Positions 1 through 10,081 of a stretch of 46,301 nucleotides of DNA are shown here, one piece after another (the first letter of the stretch is position 1; every line of letters begins with the position of its first letter). The stretch is from the NCBI GenBank assembly GCA_036494575.1, contig DASXOE010000097.1, positions 1 to 46,301 on the forward strand. The letters are read 5' to 3'. The position numbers and the translations under genes are program-made. The notes below the pieces were generated by a model. It had not been told where the DNA came from. It was given only the letters and a program-made list of their open reading frames with translations, and searched no databases. The DNA comes from DASZFV01 sp036494575. Its GTDB lineage: Bacteria; Myxococcota_A; Polyangia; Fen-1088.

Positions 1-258
1 CGCGTGCCCGGGGCAGTCCACGTGCGCGTAGTGACGGTTCTCCGTCTCGTACTCCACGTGCGCGATCGCGATCGTGATCCCGCGCTCCCGCTCCTCCGGT
101 GCCTTGTCGATCTGGTCGTACGCCAGGAACTTCGCGAAGCCTTTCTTCGTGAGCACCTTCGTGATCGCGGCCGTCAGCGTCGTCTTCCCGTGGTCGACGT
201 GCCCGATCGTTCCGATGTTCAGGTGCGGCTTGTTCCGGATGAATTTTTCTTTGGCCAT
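1..258 (-). CDS. tuf: Elongation factor Tu, N-terminal part (runs off the window)
   Basis: EF-Tu is the GTPase that delivers aminoacyl-tRNA to the ribosomal A site. The visible 86 codons start with MAKEKFIRNKPHLNIGTIGH and carry the P-loop GHVDHGKT (residues 19-26), the switch I segment with ERERGITI, and the G3 motif DCPGH at the window edge, so the gene is partial only because the window ends. An AGAGGAAAA Shine-Dalgarno lies just upstream of the ATG at 258. It is the last gene of a tRNA-tuf transcription unit; 63 bases separate it from the tRNA-Thr(GGT) gene. Identity is certain from sequence; co-transcription is inferred from spacing and the absence of another promoter. Confidence 0.98.
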   Translation of the reverse strand, partial: MAKEKFIRNKPHLNIGTIGHVDHGKTTLTAAITKVLTKKGFAKFLAYDQIDKAPEERERGITIAIAHVEYETENRHYAHVDCPGHA

Positions 259-321
259 CGGATTTTCCTCTGTACGCCGTCGTGTCGTTGTTTTCTCTGA
301 CCCGAAACTTCAACCGCGTCG

Positions 322-394
322 AGCCCACGACCCGGATTGAACGGGTGACCTCGTCCTTACCAAGGACGTGCTCTGCCAACTGAGCTACGTGGGC
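322..394 (-). tRNA. thrT: tRNA-Thr(GGT)
   Basis: 73-nt cloverleaf read on the minus strand: acceptor GCCCACG/CGTGGGC, D-arm AGCTCAGTTGGCAGAGC, anticodon stem CGTCC/GGACG around loop TTGGTAA (anticodon GGT), T-arm ACCCG-TTCAATC-CGGGT, discriminator T. No CCA is encoded; CGA follows. It is the last tRNA before tuf. Confidence 0.97.
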
Positions 395-437
395 GGCTCA
401 TTCCTTGGGATGTCTCTGCCGATGAGAGCCGCGGGCG

Positions 438-477
438 CGGGGGGCGCCGAGCGAGCGAAGCGAGCGAATGCCCCCCG
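438..477. repeat. Palindromic spacer hairpin between tRNA-Gly and tRNA-Thr
   Basis: A perfect 8-bp stem CGGGGGGC (438-445) / GCCCCCCG (470-477) encloses a 24-base loop rich in the word CGAGCGAGCG. The tRNA-Gly to tRNA-Thr gap is the only spacer in this operon with such an element. The same word recurs in repeat clusters near 25.3 kb and 30.6 kb, so it may be a member of a dispersed family. A role in processing of the tRNA precursor is possible but unproven. Confidence 0.6.
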
Positions 478-490
478 ACTAAAAGCTCGG

Positions 491-563
<73 letters not shown>

Positions 564-663
564 GTATGTCGTTCTCCTTTTTCATGGCTTCATGCGCTGG
601 TCGTTGGAAAAATCGCTCCCCGTCGTTTGCTTCTTCGTCTCGCGGCTTCGTGGACCGGCTTCG

Positions 664-745
664 TGGACGGGGAAGGATTCGAACCTTCGAAGCCAGTGGC
701 GACAGATTTACAGTCTGTTCCCTTTGACCGCTCGGGAACCCGTCC
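664..745 (-). tRNA. tyrU: tRNA-Tyr(GTA)
   Basis: 82-nt class II tRNA on the minus strand with the long variable arm expected of bacterial tRNA-Tyr. Acceptor GGACGGG/CCCGTCC, anticodon loop TGTAAAT in stem CAGAC/CTGTC-type pairing (anticodon GTA), T-arm AAGGTTCGAATCCTT, discriminator A. No CCA encoded. Confidence 0.97.
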
Positions 746-802
746 CGGTGACTATGTTAAGAAAAGCTCGTTGTGCGCTTGGCGGTTGCCCATCAGGCTC
801 CG

Positions 803-875
803 AGCTGGCGAAGGGACTTGAACCCGCAACCTGCTGATTACAAATCAGCTGCTCTACCAGTTGAGCTACGCCAGC
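803..875 (-). tRNA. thrU: tRNA-Thr(TGT)
   Basis: 73-nt cloverleaf on the minus strand: acceptor GCTGGCG/CGCCAGC, anticodon stem GCTGA/TCAGC around loop TTTGTAA (anticodon TGT), T-arm GCGGGTTCAAGTCCCTT, discriminator T. It is the promoter-proximal gene of the tRNA-tuf unit. CGG follows the discriminator, so CCA must be added enzymatically. Confidence 0.97.
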
Positions 876-985
876 GTTCGATCGTCGTTCCTTGCCTTTT
901 ATTTTCAGCGTTGTCTTGTGATTCTGATGAGTTTGCGTCTCTGCGCCGATTGGCATAGGTATCCCCAGCGGCCGCAGAGCGCGAA

Positions 986-1014
986 CGTATAGTTCGATCG
1001 CGCCGCTCTGTCAA
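986..1014 (-). promoter_or_regulatory. Promoter of the tRNA-tuf operon
   Basis: On the minus strand a consensus -35 TTGACA (1014-1009) is followed by an exact 17-base spacer and a -10 TATACG (991-986). The sequence after the -10 (TTCGCGCTCTGC) is GC-rich, as in stringently controlled stable-RNA promoters. The first tRNA starts about 105 bases downstream. Elements are seen directly; stringent control is inference from the discriminator. Confidence 0.88.
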
Positions 1015-1120
1015 GCGCCATTCGGGCAAATTGGCCGACTTCTTGCCGGGCCCTCCTGACGCGGCGGGTTAGCCGCTCTCGGCGCGGCGCATCGCGAGCG
1101 ACGAAGGCCTCGGCGACTCC

Positions 1121-2413
1121 CTAGAGAATCTGCCGGGCCGGGCCCGCGGGCGGAGCCTTGTCCTTGCGGTCTGGGTTCGACGAATCGCCGCCCTCGCCGC
1201 GCCCCCCTGGGGCCTGTGGCGTAGGGGGCCCCGGCGTCGCCGCGGGCGCGGGGGTCGACGGATCGGCGAACTCGAACTTGAACGTCGGGTCGAGCATCTT
1301 CTTCAGGTTGGCGAAGGCGAGCTTCGACTTGTCCCGCCACTCGTTCTGGACGCCGAGCCGCTCGAGCATGAGAAGGTTCTGCTCGTGGGTGCGCAGGGCC
1401 TTCTCGAGCAAGATGCGGATCCGCTTGCGCAACTCTTCGTAGTAGACCTCGAGCTTCTCCTGGTTGGCCTCGCCCAAGAGCTCGGGCGGGATCGGGGCGT
1501 GCATGAAGGCGTCGTAGAACTCCTCGTAGAGTGAGCCGATCTGGTAACCGGAGGCCGAGGCCCACTGCGGGTTCCCGAGCTTGATGGTCTCGATGTACTG
1601 GCGCTGCGCGACGAGCAGCAGCCGGGCCTTCTCCTCCATGTCGATCGCCATCTGCTTCTCGGGCAAGCGCAGAGGCATGGCGCGGAAATGCTCGTGGGGG
1701 ATCTCCCCGAGGTGGTACTTCGCGAGGCCGAGATAGAAGTCCGTCTGGAGCCGCTCCTCGCTCTCGATCGACGCGAAGTACCAGAGCACGGTCTTGAAGG
1801 TGCGCTCGGAGGTGTCGAAGTCGTGGAGCTGAAACTGGGCGAAGCCCCGCCGCGCCATGGCCTCGATCTTGTCGTCGGCGGAGAGATCCCGGCGCTCGAG
1901 GATCTGCGCGAACAGGGCCGCCGAGGTCGGCCAGTTGCCCATCTCGGCGTACGAGGCGCCGATCTGGAACTGCGCGTCCTTCGAGTCGGACGTCCCGGGG
2001 TACTGGTCGGCGAGTCGCTGGAACCGCGCGATGGCGGTCGCAAAGTCTTTCTTGCCCTGGTAGGCGAGCCCCAGGTTGTAGAGCGCCGCCTTCGTGTACT
2101 TGCTCTCGGCTGGGAACTCCTTGAGGAGCCGCTCATAAGCCGAGACGGCGTCGTCGTAGCGCTTCTCGGAGAGCGCGGCGCCCGCCCGCTCGAAGAGCTC
2201 GGTCGCGTCGTAGGTCTCGACGTGCTGGACGCCGTCGGGCCCCTTGACCGCCTGGAGCTTAATGGGCTCCATCTCGATTTCCTCGACCTTGGCGCCCGGC
2301 GCGGCGACGTCGTTGCGGCCCTTGCCCGCGCACGCGGAGGCGAGCGCGACGCAGAGGGCCATCCCGAGACGCCCGGCGCCAGTGGCGCCCAAGGTCAAGA
2401 TCGGCTTCTTCAT
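1121..2413 (-). CDS. TPR-repeat outer-membrane-type lipoprotein
   Basis: 430 residues. The N-terminus is a lipoprotein signal peptide: basic MKK, hydrophobic stretch, then LASAC with Cys near residue 28. The -3 position of the lipobox is weak (Ala). Residues about 75-240 hold TPR-like helical pairs, for example YDDAVSAYERLLKEFP, AALYNLGLAYQGKKDFATAI and DAQFQIGASYAEMGNW, resembling the arrangement in BamD/YbgF-type envelope proteins. The C-terminal about 45 residues are Pro/Gly-rich and probably disordered. Likely a periplasmic scaffold anchored to the envelope. Divergent from hpt (105-bp gap). The partner is not identifiable; BamD itself is unlikely because the length and tail differ. Confidence 0.85.
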   Translation of the reverse strand: MKKPILTLGATGAGRLGMALCVALASACAGKGRNDVAAPGAKVEEIEMEPIKLQAVKGPDGVQHVETYDATELFERAGAALSEKRYDDAVSAYERLLKEFPAESKYTKAALYNLGLAYQGKKDFATAIARFQRLADQYPGTSDSKDAQFQIGASYAEMGNWPTSAALFAQILERRDLSADDKIEAMARRGFAQFQLHDFDTSERTFKTVLWYFASIESEERLQTDFYLGLAKYHLGEIPHEHFRAMPLRLPEKQMAIDMEEKARLLLVAQRQYIETIKLGNPQWASASGYQIGSLYEEFYDAFMHAPIPPELLGEANQEKLEVYYEELRKRIRILLEKALRTHEQNLLMLERLGVQNEWRDKSKLAFANLKKMLDPTFKFEFADPSTPAPAATPGPPTPQAPGGRGEGGDSSNPDRKDKAPPAGPARQIL

Positions 2414-2472
2414 GGTCGTCGGCCTCTACTCCACTGACATCGAGCTTACGGCGAAGTTCCCATCGGCGCTCG

Positions 2473-2495
2473 CGCGCGGGTCTTGAACCCGCGCG
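2473..2495 (+). promoter_or_regulatory. Hairpin in the hpt leader
   Basis: Perfect 9-bp inverted repeat CGCGCGGGT (2473-2481) / ACCCGCGCG (2487-2495) with loop CTTGA, ending 23 bases before the preferred hpt ATG. The in-frame TTG at 2483 lies in the loop, which argues against it as the real start. The hairpin could affect translation or terminate early transcripts; no U-tract follows. Confidence 0.5.
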
Positions 2496-2518
2496 GCCCC
2501 TGGTGCACCGTCGTGGGG

Positions 2519-3040
2519 ATGCTCCCCAGGGAAATCATCTCCACCGCCGCCATCGCCCGGCGTGTGGCCGAGCTGTCGAAGGAAATCGACGCGCGGCTGC
2601 CCGCGGGTCCCCTCACCGTCGTCGGGGTGCTGCGAGGCGCGTTCGTCTTCATGGCGGATCTCGTGCGCGGCATCCCGCGCCCGCTGACCTGCGACTTTCT
2701 GGGCGTGCGCAGCTACGGCGACGCCACCGTGTCGTCGGGCGTGGTCGAAATCACGAGCGACCTCGGCTCCCCGATCGAGGGGCGGCACGTCCTGCTCATA
2801 GAGGACATCGCCGACACCGGGCTGACGTTGCGCTACCTCCAAGAGCTGCTGCTCGCGCGCCATCCGGCCAGCCTCCACACCTGTGTCTTGCTGGCCAAGC
2901 CGACGCTGCCGCCGTCCATCAAGATCGACTTCGTTGGCTTCGAAGCGCCGAACGCCTTCGTCGTCGGTTACGGCCTCGACGCGGCCCAGCTCTACCGGAA
3001 CCTGCCCTACATCGGCGCGATCGAGCCCTCCAAGGCCTGA
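2519..3040 (+). CDS. hpt: Hypoxanthine phosphoribosyltransferase
   Basis: Purine salvage enzyme converting hypoxanthine (and usually guanine) plus PRPP to IMP/GMP in the cytoplasm. The 173-residue product has the type I PRTase fold signature: the PRPP-binding loop LLIEDIADTGLTL, the upstream VVGVLRGAFVFMADL segment, and the C-terminal DFVGFEAPNAFVVGYGLD typical of bacterial HPRTs. I chose the ATG at 2519 (MLPREIIS) because it gives the usual family N-terminus; the frame stays open to a TTG at 2483 that lies in a leader hairpin. Convergent with the response regulator, with a 31-bp gap. It complements guaBA elsewhere in the window in GMP supply. Confidence 0.95.
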   Translation: MLPREIISTAAIARRVAELSKEIDARLPAGPLTVVGVLRGAFVFMADLVRGIPRPLTCDFLGVRSYGDATVSSGVVEITSDLGSPIEGRHVLLIEDIADTGLTLRYLQELLLARHPASLHTCVLLAKPTLPPSIKIDFVGFEAPNAFVVGYGLDAAQLYRNLPYIGAIEPSKA

Positions 3041-3071
3041 CGGCCCCGGCAGGCGCGCTCACGGCCGGCGC

Positions 3072-4127
3072 CTACTTCTTGCCTCGGTCGAGCTCGGCCT
3101 TGATGCGCTGCTTGAGCGACGCGTAGCGCTGCAGGAACTCGTAGTTGCGCTGGCGGAAGGCCTGCAGGTAGCGCCGCTCCTTGGTCTTCTGGCGCAGGCC
3201 CTCGCGGATCTCGTTGAGCGGTCCGACGAGCTGCTCGGCGTCGGTGTAGTTCGGGACCAGGTTCATGACCCGGCTCGCGTCGATCATCTTCACCTCGCCG
3301 GTGGCACCCGCGCGCATCGGCGGGTTGTAGAGCAGCGTCACTGTGTCGGGCGCGCCCGCGCGCACCGTCTTGACGACCATGCTGCCGGGCAGATCGGGGA
3401 GCTGCTCCTTGACGAGGACGATCTGCGGCCGCATCTGGGTCACGAAGTCGAGGGCCTCTCCGCCCGTGACGGCGACGCGGAAGCGCCAGCCGTTGGCGGC
3501 CGAGAGCACGCTCTCGAGCTTGGCGAGCGCCGAGGGATCGTCGTCGACGAGCACGACGTTCATTCCGTCGCCGCCGTCGTCGGCGTCGCTCGTCGCGCGA
3601 CCGAGCAGGCGATCCTCGATGTCGACGACCTCCTTCGCCATGTCGCGCATGCGGCGCAAGAACTCCTCGTGCGTCTCGGAGATCTCCTCCATGAGCGTGT
3701 TGCGTTCGCTCACGGAGTGCAGGTCGTTGGCGGCGTCGATGACGCGCTCGCGCAGGTACGGCACGACGTCCGGCTCCTTGAGCACGACGTCGACGGCGCC
3801 GGCGCGAAAAGCCTTCACCGAGGTCTCGTACGACTTGCGGGCGCTCATGATGATCACCGACGTCAGCGGCGCCTTGTCGCGCGCGAACTGGAGGAGCTCG
3901 ATGCCGGCGCCCGGCGTGGGCGTGTCGGCGTCGATGAGCGCCACGGCGTAGAACTTGTTCAGGAGCTGATCGCGCGCGCGGACCGGATCGGTCGTGCCCG
4001 TGACCACGAGGCCCACGCGCGTGAGCAGCCGGTCGAGGCCCTTGATGACCTGCTCGTCGGCATCGACGACGAGGACCTCCTGTCCGGCGGCGGCGGCAGA
4101 GGCTGAAGGTTCGGGTGCGTCGGCCAT
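3072..4127 (-). CDS. Double receiver-domain response regulator without output domain
   Basis: 351 residues, ATG preceded by a good GGAGGGG site. Residues about 17-130 form a first receiver: acidic pocket VVDADE (18-25), phosphoacceptor D66 in LIDAD, switch Ser95, Lys117. A helical, probably coiled-coil linker (about 135-175) follows, then a second receiver from about 190 (VVLVDDDPS). In the second receiver the phosphoacceptor position carries Lys240 (VLVKEQLPDL), so it is probably a pseudo-receiver. The C-terminus is a basic, Tyr/Lys-rich helix. There is no DNA-binding or enzymatic domain, so it should act by protein interaction. Divergent from a PilT-like ATPase (118-bp gap), suggesting but not proving a motility-related job. 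Confidence 0.9.
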   Translation of the reverse strand: MADAPEPSASAAAAGQEVLVVDADEQVIKGLDRLLTRVGLVVTGTTDPVRARDQLLNKFYAVALIDADTPTPGAGIELLQFARDKAPLTSVIIMSARKSYETSVKAFRAGAVDVVLKEPDVVPYLRERVIDAANDLHSVSERNTLMEEISETHEEFLRRMRDMAKEVVDIEDRLLGRATSDADDGGDGMNVVLVDDDPSALAKLESVLSAANGWRFRVAVTGGEALDFVTQMRPQIVLVKEQLPDLPGSMVVKTVRAGAPDTVTLLYNPPMRAGATGEVKMIDASRVMNLVPNYTDAEQLVGPLNEIREGLRQKTKERRYLQAFRQRNYEFLQRYASLKQRIKAELDRGKK

Positions 4128-4245
4128 CGCGGGATCCCCTCCGAAGGTACTCCGGTTCGCGCCCAACAATCCAGAAGCGCCCTCGCGCGCGGCCGCGGGC
4201 GCGCTCGACGGTCGGGCGGTATAGACTCCAAACCTGGACCACGGC

Positions 4246-5400
4246 ATGCATTCGCTCCTCGACCGGGCTCTGGCGGCCGCGCGGCAGCTCGGCGCCTCCG
4301 ACATCCACCTCAAGGGGGGCCTCGCGCCCATCCTGCGCATCGACGGCGAGCTGCGGACGCTGTCCGACGTGCCCCCGCTTTCACGAGACTTCATCCAGAG
4401 CCTCGCGATGTCGCTGCTCAACGACCGGCGGCGCGAGATCCTCGAGCGCACGGGCGACGTCGCGCTGTCGATCACGGCGGCCGATGGGTCCCGCCAGCGC
4501 CTGCACGTCTGGCAGCACCGCGGCGGCACGGCGGTCGCCGCCCGGCTCGTGCCCGCGCAGGCGCCGGCCCTCGAGAAGTTGGACCTGCCGCCCGCCGTGA
4601 GCGCGCTGGTCGCGGCGGGCGCCGGCCTCGGGCTCGTCGCGGGCCCCGCCGGATCGGGCAAGACGACGACGCTCGCCTCCCTCGTCGACCATCTCGGGGG
4701 TGAGCGGGCCTGTCACATCATCACCGTCGAGGATCCCGTCGAGATCGTCCTCAAGGACAGACGCAGCGTCGTCGTCCAGCGAGAGGTGGGCTTGGACGCG
4801 CCGACGACGGCGGCGGCGCTGCGCGCGGCCCTCCGCCAGGACGCCGACGTCGTCGTCGTGGGAGAGCTCCGCGACGCCGACGCCATCGACCTCGCGATCT
4901 TCGCCGCCGAGACGGGACGCCTCGTGCTGGCTGGTATCGCGGCGCGCGACGCCGTGAGCGCCTTGTCGCGTCTGCTCGAGCTCGGCGGCGCCAGCGACCG
5001 TTCCATGATGCGGCCACGCCTCGCGACGGTGCTGCGCGGGATCGTCGCGCAGCAGCTCGTGCCGCGCGCGGACGGCAAGGGGCGGCTCGCCGTCGCCGAG
5101 CTGCTGCTCGTCGACGACGAGACGCGCCGCCTCCTGCGAGAGCCCGGGAGCGACGCGCCGCTGCGGGCGGCCCTCCTGGCGGGGCGGCCGCCCGGCAGCC
5201 AGAGCTTCGACGCCACGCTCGTCGCGCTCGCGCGGGCGCGGCGCATCACCGCCGAGAGCGCCGTCTCCCGCGCCACCGACCCGGCCGCCGTGCGCGCGCT
5301 GCTCGCCCAGAGTCCACCGGACGCCACCGGCGCCACCGGCGCCGCGTCGGACGACGCCGCAGAAGAAGACGCTGTTGAGGACGACGCGAGGGCCGATTAG
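4246..5400 (+). CDS. PilT/GspE-family ATPase, divergent (type IV pilus retraction-like)
   Basis: 384 residues. The N-terminal domain (1-110) has the family start ASDIHLKGGLAPILRIDGEL. The ATPase core has Walker A GPAGSGKT (133-140), Asp box TVEDPVE (160-166), Walker B VVVVGELRD (202-210) and AAETGRLVLAG (220-230). PilT proteins normally continue with TLHT after this; here it is GIAARD, so the His box is missing. The AIRNLIRE motif needed for retraction in classical PilT is also degenerate (ETRRLLREP). The C-terminus ends in an acidic, Ala-rich tail. Probably a PilU-like or regulatory paralogue rather than the main retraction motor. Only 14 bases precede alaS, so the two may be co-transcribed. 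Confidence 0.88.
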   Translation: MHSLLDRALAAARQLGASDIHLKGGLAPILRIDGELRTLSDVPPLSRDFIQSLAMSLLNDRRREILERTGDVALSITAADGSRQRLHVWQHRGGTAVAARLVPAQAPALEKLDLPPAVSALVAAGAGLGLVAGPAGSGKTTTLASLVDHLGGERACHIITVEDPVEIVLKDRRSVVVQREVGLDAPTTAAALRAALRQDADVVVVGELRDADAIDLAIFAAETGRLVLAGIAARDAVSALSRLLELGGASDRSMMRPRLATVLRGIVAQQLVPRADGKGRLAVAELLLVDDETRRLLREPGSDAPLRAALLAGRPPGSQSFDATLVALARARRITAESAVSRATDPAAVRALLAQSPPDATGATGAASDDAAEEDAVEDDARAD

Positions 5401-5414
5401 TCTTCGCGCACCCA

Positions 5415-8086
<2,672 letters not shown>

Positions 8087-8090
<4 letters not shown>

Positions 8091-9070
8091 GCGCGGGGGC
8101 GAAACCCTCCCCCGACCACGACGCCAAGGCTCCCGGCAAGGATGACGATGAGCTCGTGCTCGACGCTGTCGACGCGGGGACGACGTTGGCGGCGGCGCTG
8201 CGGCGGCGCATGTCGGGGCGGAGCTGGGCCGACGTGCGGCGGCTCGTCGAGACCGGAAAGGTGCGCGTGAACGGCGAGCTCGTCACAGAGCCGGCGGCCC
8301 GCGTGGGCGCCGGCGGTCGCCTCGCGATCGTCATGGCGGCGCCGCGCCCGCGCGCCGAGGTCGTCGGCTTCCGCGTCGCCTTCGAGGACGGTCACCTCGT
8401 CGTCATCGAAAAGCCCGCGGGCGTCATGAGCGTGCCCTACGAGCGCAAGGACGCTGGCACGGCGCTCGATCTCATCCGCACGCACTGGCGCCACGCCGGC
8501 AAGCGCGCGACCGCCACCCCGCTCTACACGGTGCACCGGCTCGACAAGGACACCTCCGGCCTGCTCTGCTTCGCGAAGACGCGCCTCGCCGAGCGCGCCC
8601 TCCACGAGGTGTTCCAGCGCCACACGGCGCGCCGCGAGTACGTCGCGGTCGCGCACGGCGCCGTCGAGAGCCGGCGCATCGAGTCGTCGCTCGTCGCCGA
8701 TCGCGGCGACGGCATTCGCGGTTCGGCCCGCCGTCCCGGCGAGGGGAGGCGCGCCGTGACCCACGTCGAGGCGGTACGCCGCCTGCCCGCCGCGACGCTC
8801 GTGCGCGCGCGCCTCGAGACGGGCCGCACGCATCAGATACGCGTGCACCTGGCCGAGGCCGGGCACCCGCTCGTCGGCGAGACGGTCTACATCCGCGACT
8901 TGCTGCGCGCGGGCGCGCAACCCCTCCCCGCGCCGCGCCTCATGTTGCACGCCGCGACGCTCGGGCTGCCGCACCCCGTGACGGGCGATCCCATCGATCT
9001 CCGCGCGTCGCCGCCGACCGATTTCTTGGACACGCTCGAAGCGCTCGGGGGCTCGCGCGCGGATGTCTGA
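8087..9070 (+). CDS. RluA-family pseudouridine synthase
   Basis: Isomerises uridine to pseudouridine in rRNA or tRNA. 327 residues, GTG start inside the GTGA overlap with alaS, indicating translational coupling. An S4-like RNA-binding domain occupies about 27-85 (WADVRRLVETGKVRVNGE), followed by the catalytic domain with HRLDKDTSG (150-158, catalytic Asp153) and the family motif ETGRTHQIRVHLAEAGHPLVG. The target nucleotide cannot be read from sequence; RluC/RluD-type rRNA sites are the usual ones for S4-containing members. It overlaps the next gene by 8 bases. Confidence 0.95.
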
Positions 9071-9908
9071 AGGCACGATCCGCTCGGCGCTCGCGGCCAT
9101 CTACGAAGCGATGCGCGCCGGCCACGCGCCTGGCGCGAAGAAGCCGCAGGACTTGCCCGACGGCGGTCACGATCCCGGCTTCCTCGAGCGGACGGCGCCC
9201 CTCCTCGAGTTCCTGTGGTCGCGTTACTTCCGCGTTCGGCTCCTGGGCGTCGAGAACATCCCCGACGCGGGCGCCGCGCTGCTCGTGGCCAATCACTCGG
9301 GCGGCATTCCGTATGACGGCACGCTGCTCATGTACGGCGTACACCGCGATCACGCGCACCACCGCCGCGTGCGTCCGCTCGTCGCCAACTTCGCTTTCCG
9401 CTCGGGTTGGATGTCCCATGTCGTCGGGCGCGTCGGCGGCGTCCGCGCCTCGACGGAGACCGCGCTGCCGCTCCTGGCGGCAGGCCAGCTGCTCGCCGTC
9501 TTCCCCGAGGGCCTCAAGGGAGTCGGCAAGCTCTACCGCGAGCGGTATCGCCTCGCGCGCTTCGGCCGCGGCGGCTTCGCCCGCCTCGCGCGCGAAGCCG
9601 CCGTGCCGATGATCCCCGTCGCCATCGTCGGCGCCGAAGAGATCCACCCCGTGATCGGCAAGCTCACGGCGCTCTCCGCGCCGCTCGGTCTGCCGTACAT
9701 CCCCATCACGCCGACCTTCCCATGGCTCGGTCCCTTCGGGCTGCTCCCGGTTCCTACCAAATGGACCATACAGATCGGCGAGCCGATTGCGCCTCCCGCC
9801 GAGGACGACCTTCAGGGCACGACCCGAGCCGCCGAGGCGGTTCGGTCGGCGATCGACCTCATGATCTCGGACCTTCTTGCTCAGCGGCGCTCGATTCTGT
9901 TTGGATAG
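9063..9908 (+). CDS. Lysophospholipid/glycerol acyltransferase-like protein
   Basis: 281 residues of the PlsC/LPLAT superfamily, which transfer acyl groups to glycerolipids at the membrane. The catalytic block is VANHSGGIPYDG (His78, Asp85), with H-X6-D spacing as in MGAT-like members rather than the H-X4-D of PlsC. The second block is AVFPEGLKG, preceded by VRAS, the usual phosphate-binding region. A moderately hydrophobic segment near 45-60 may anchor it. It overlaps the pseudouridine synthase gene by 8 bases, the end of an alaS-led operon. The acceptor lipid is unknown; wax ester, diacylglycerol or lysophosphatidate are all possible. Confidence 0.88.
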   Translation: MSEGTIRSALAAIYEAMRAGHAPGAKKPQDLPDGGHDPGFLERTAPLLEFLWSRYFRVRLLGVENIPDAGAALLVANHSGGIPYDGTLLMYGVHRDHAHHRRVRPLVANFAFRSGWMSHVVGRVGGVRASTETALPLLAAGQLLAVFPEGLKGVGKLYRERYRLARFGRGGFARLAREAAVPMIPVAIVGAEEIHPVIGKLTALSAPLGLPYIPITPTFPWLGPFGLLPVPTKWTIQIGEPIAPPAEDDLQGTTRAAEAVRSAIDLMISDLLAQRRSILFG

Positions 9909-10081
9909 ACACACTTTTCTGACAGCATTGTTGCCTCCAGGCCAAAGGTATGCTGATATATGTTTTCTACTTACCTTGCGACCGTCGCTCGTTAACTTTG
10001 GAATAGTCCCGTCGTTACACGTTCTTAACGTAGACCTCTGTACACTCTCAGCATAAAAGGGAGCGCGCTTAGCCAGGCCGA
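9909..10081 (+). promoter_or_regulatory. AT-richer leader upstream of the Ser/Thr kinase
   Basis: 173 bases with no gene and visibly lower G+C than the surroundings, the only such stretch in the first 12 kb apart from the tRNA operon. It has a short inverted repeat AAGGTA (9945-9950) / TACCTT (9972-9977) and CATAAA at 10052-10057, but no -35/-10 pair with correct spacing that I would defend. It probably holds the kinase promoter. Confidence 0.4.

Noticed and set aside
2483..2518. TTG at 2483 as hpt start
   Set aside because: It lies in a hairpin loop and adds residues not typical of the family; the ATG at 2519 is preferred.
9945..9977. Operator or terminator from AAGGTA / TACCTT
   Set aside because: Only 6 bp with a 21-base loop, easily expected by chance in this stretch.
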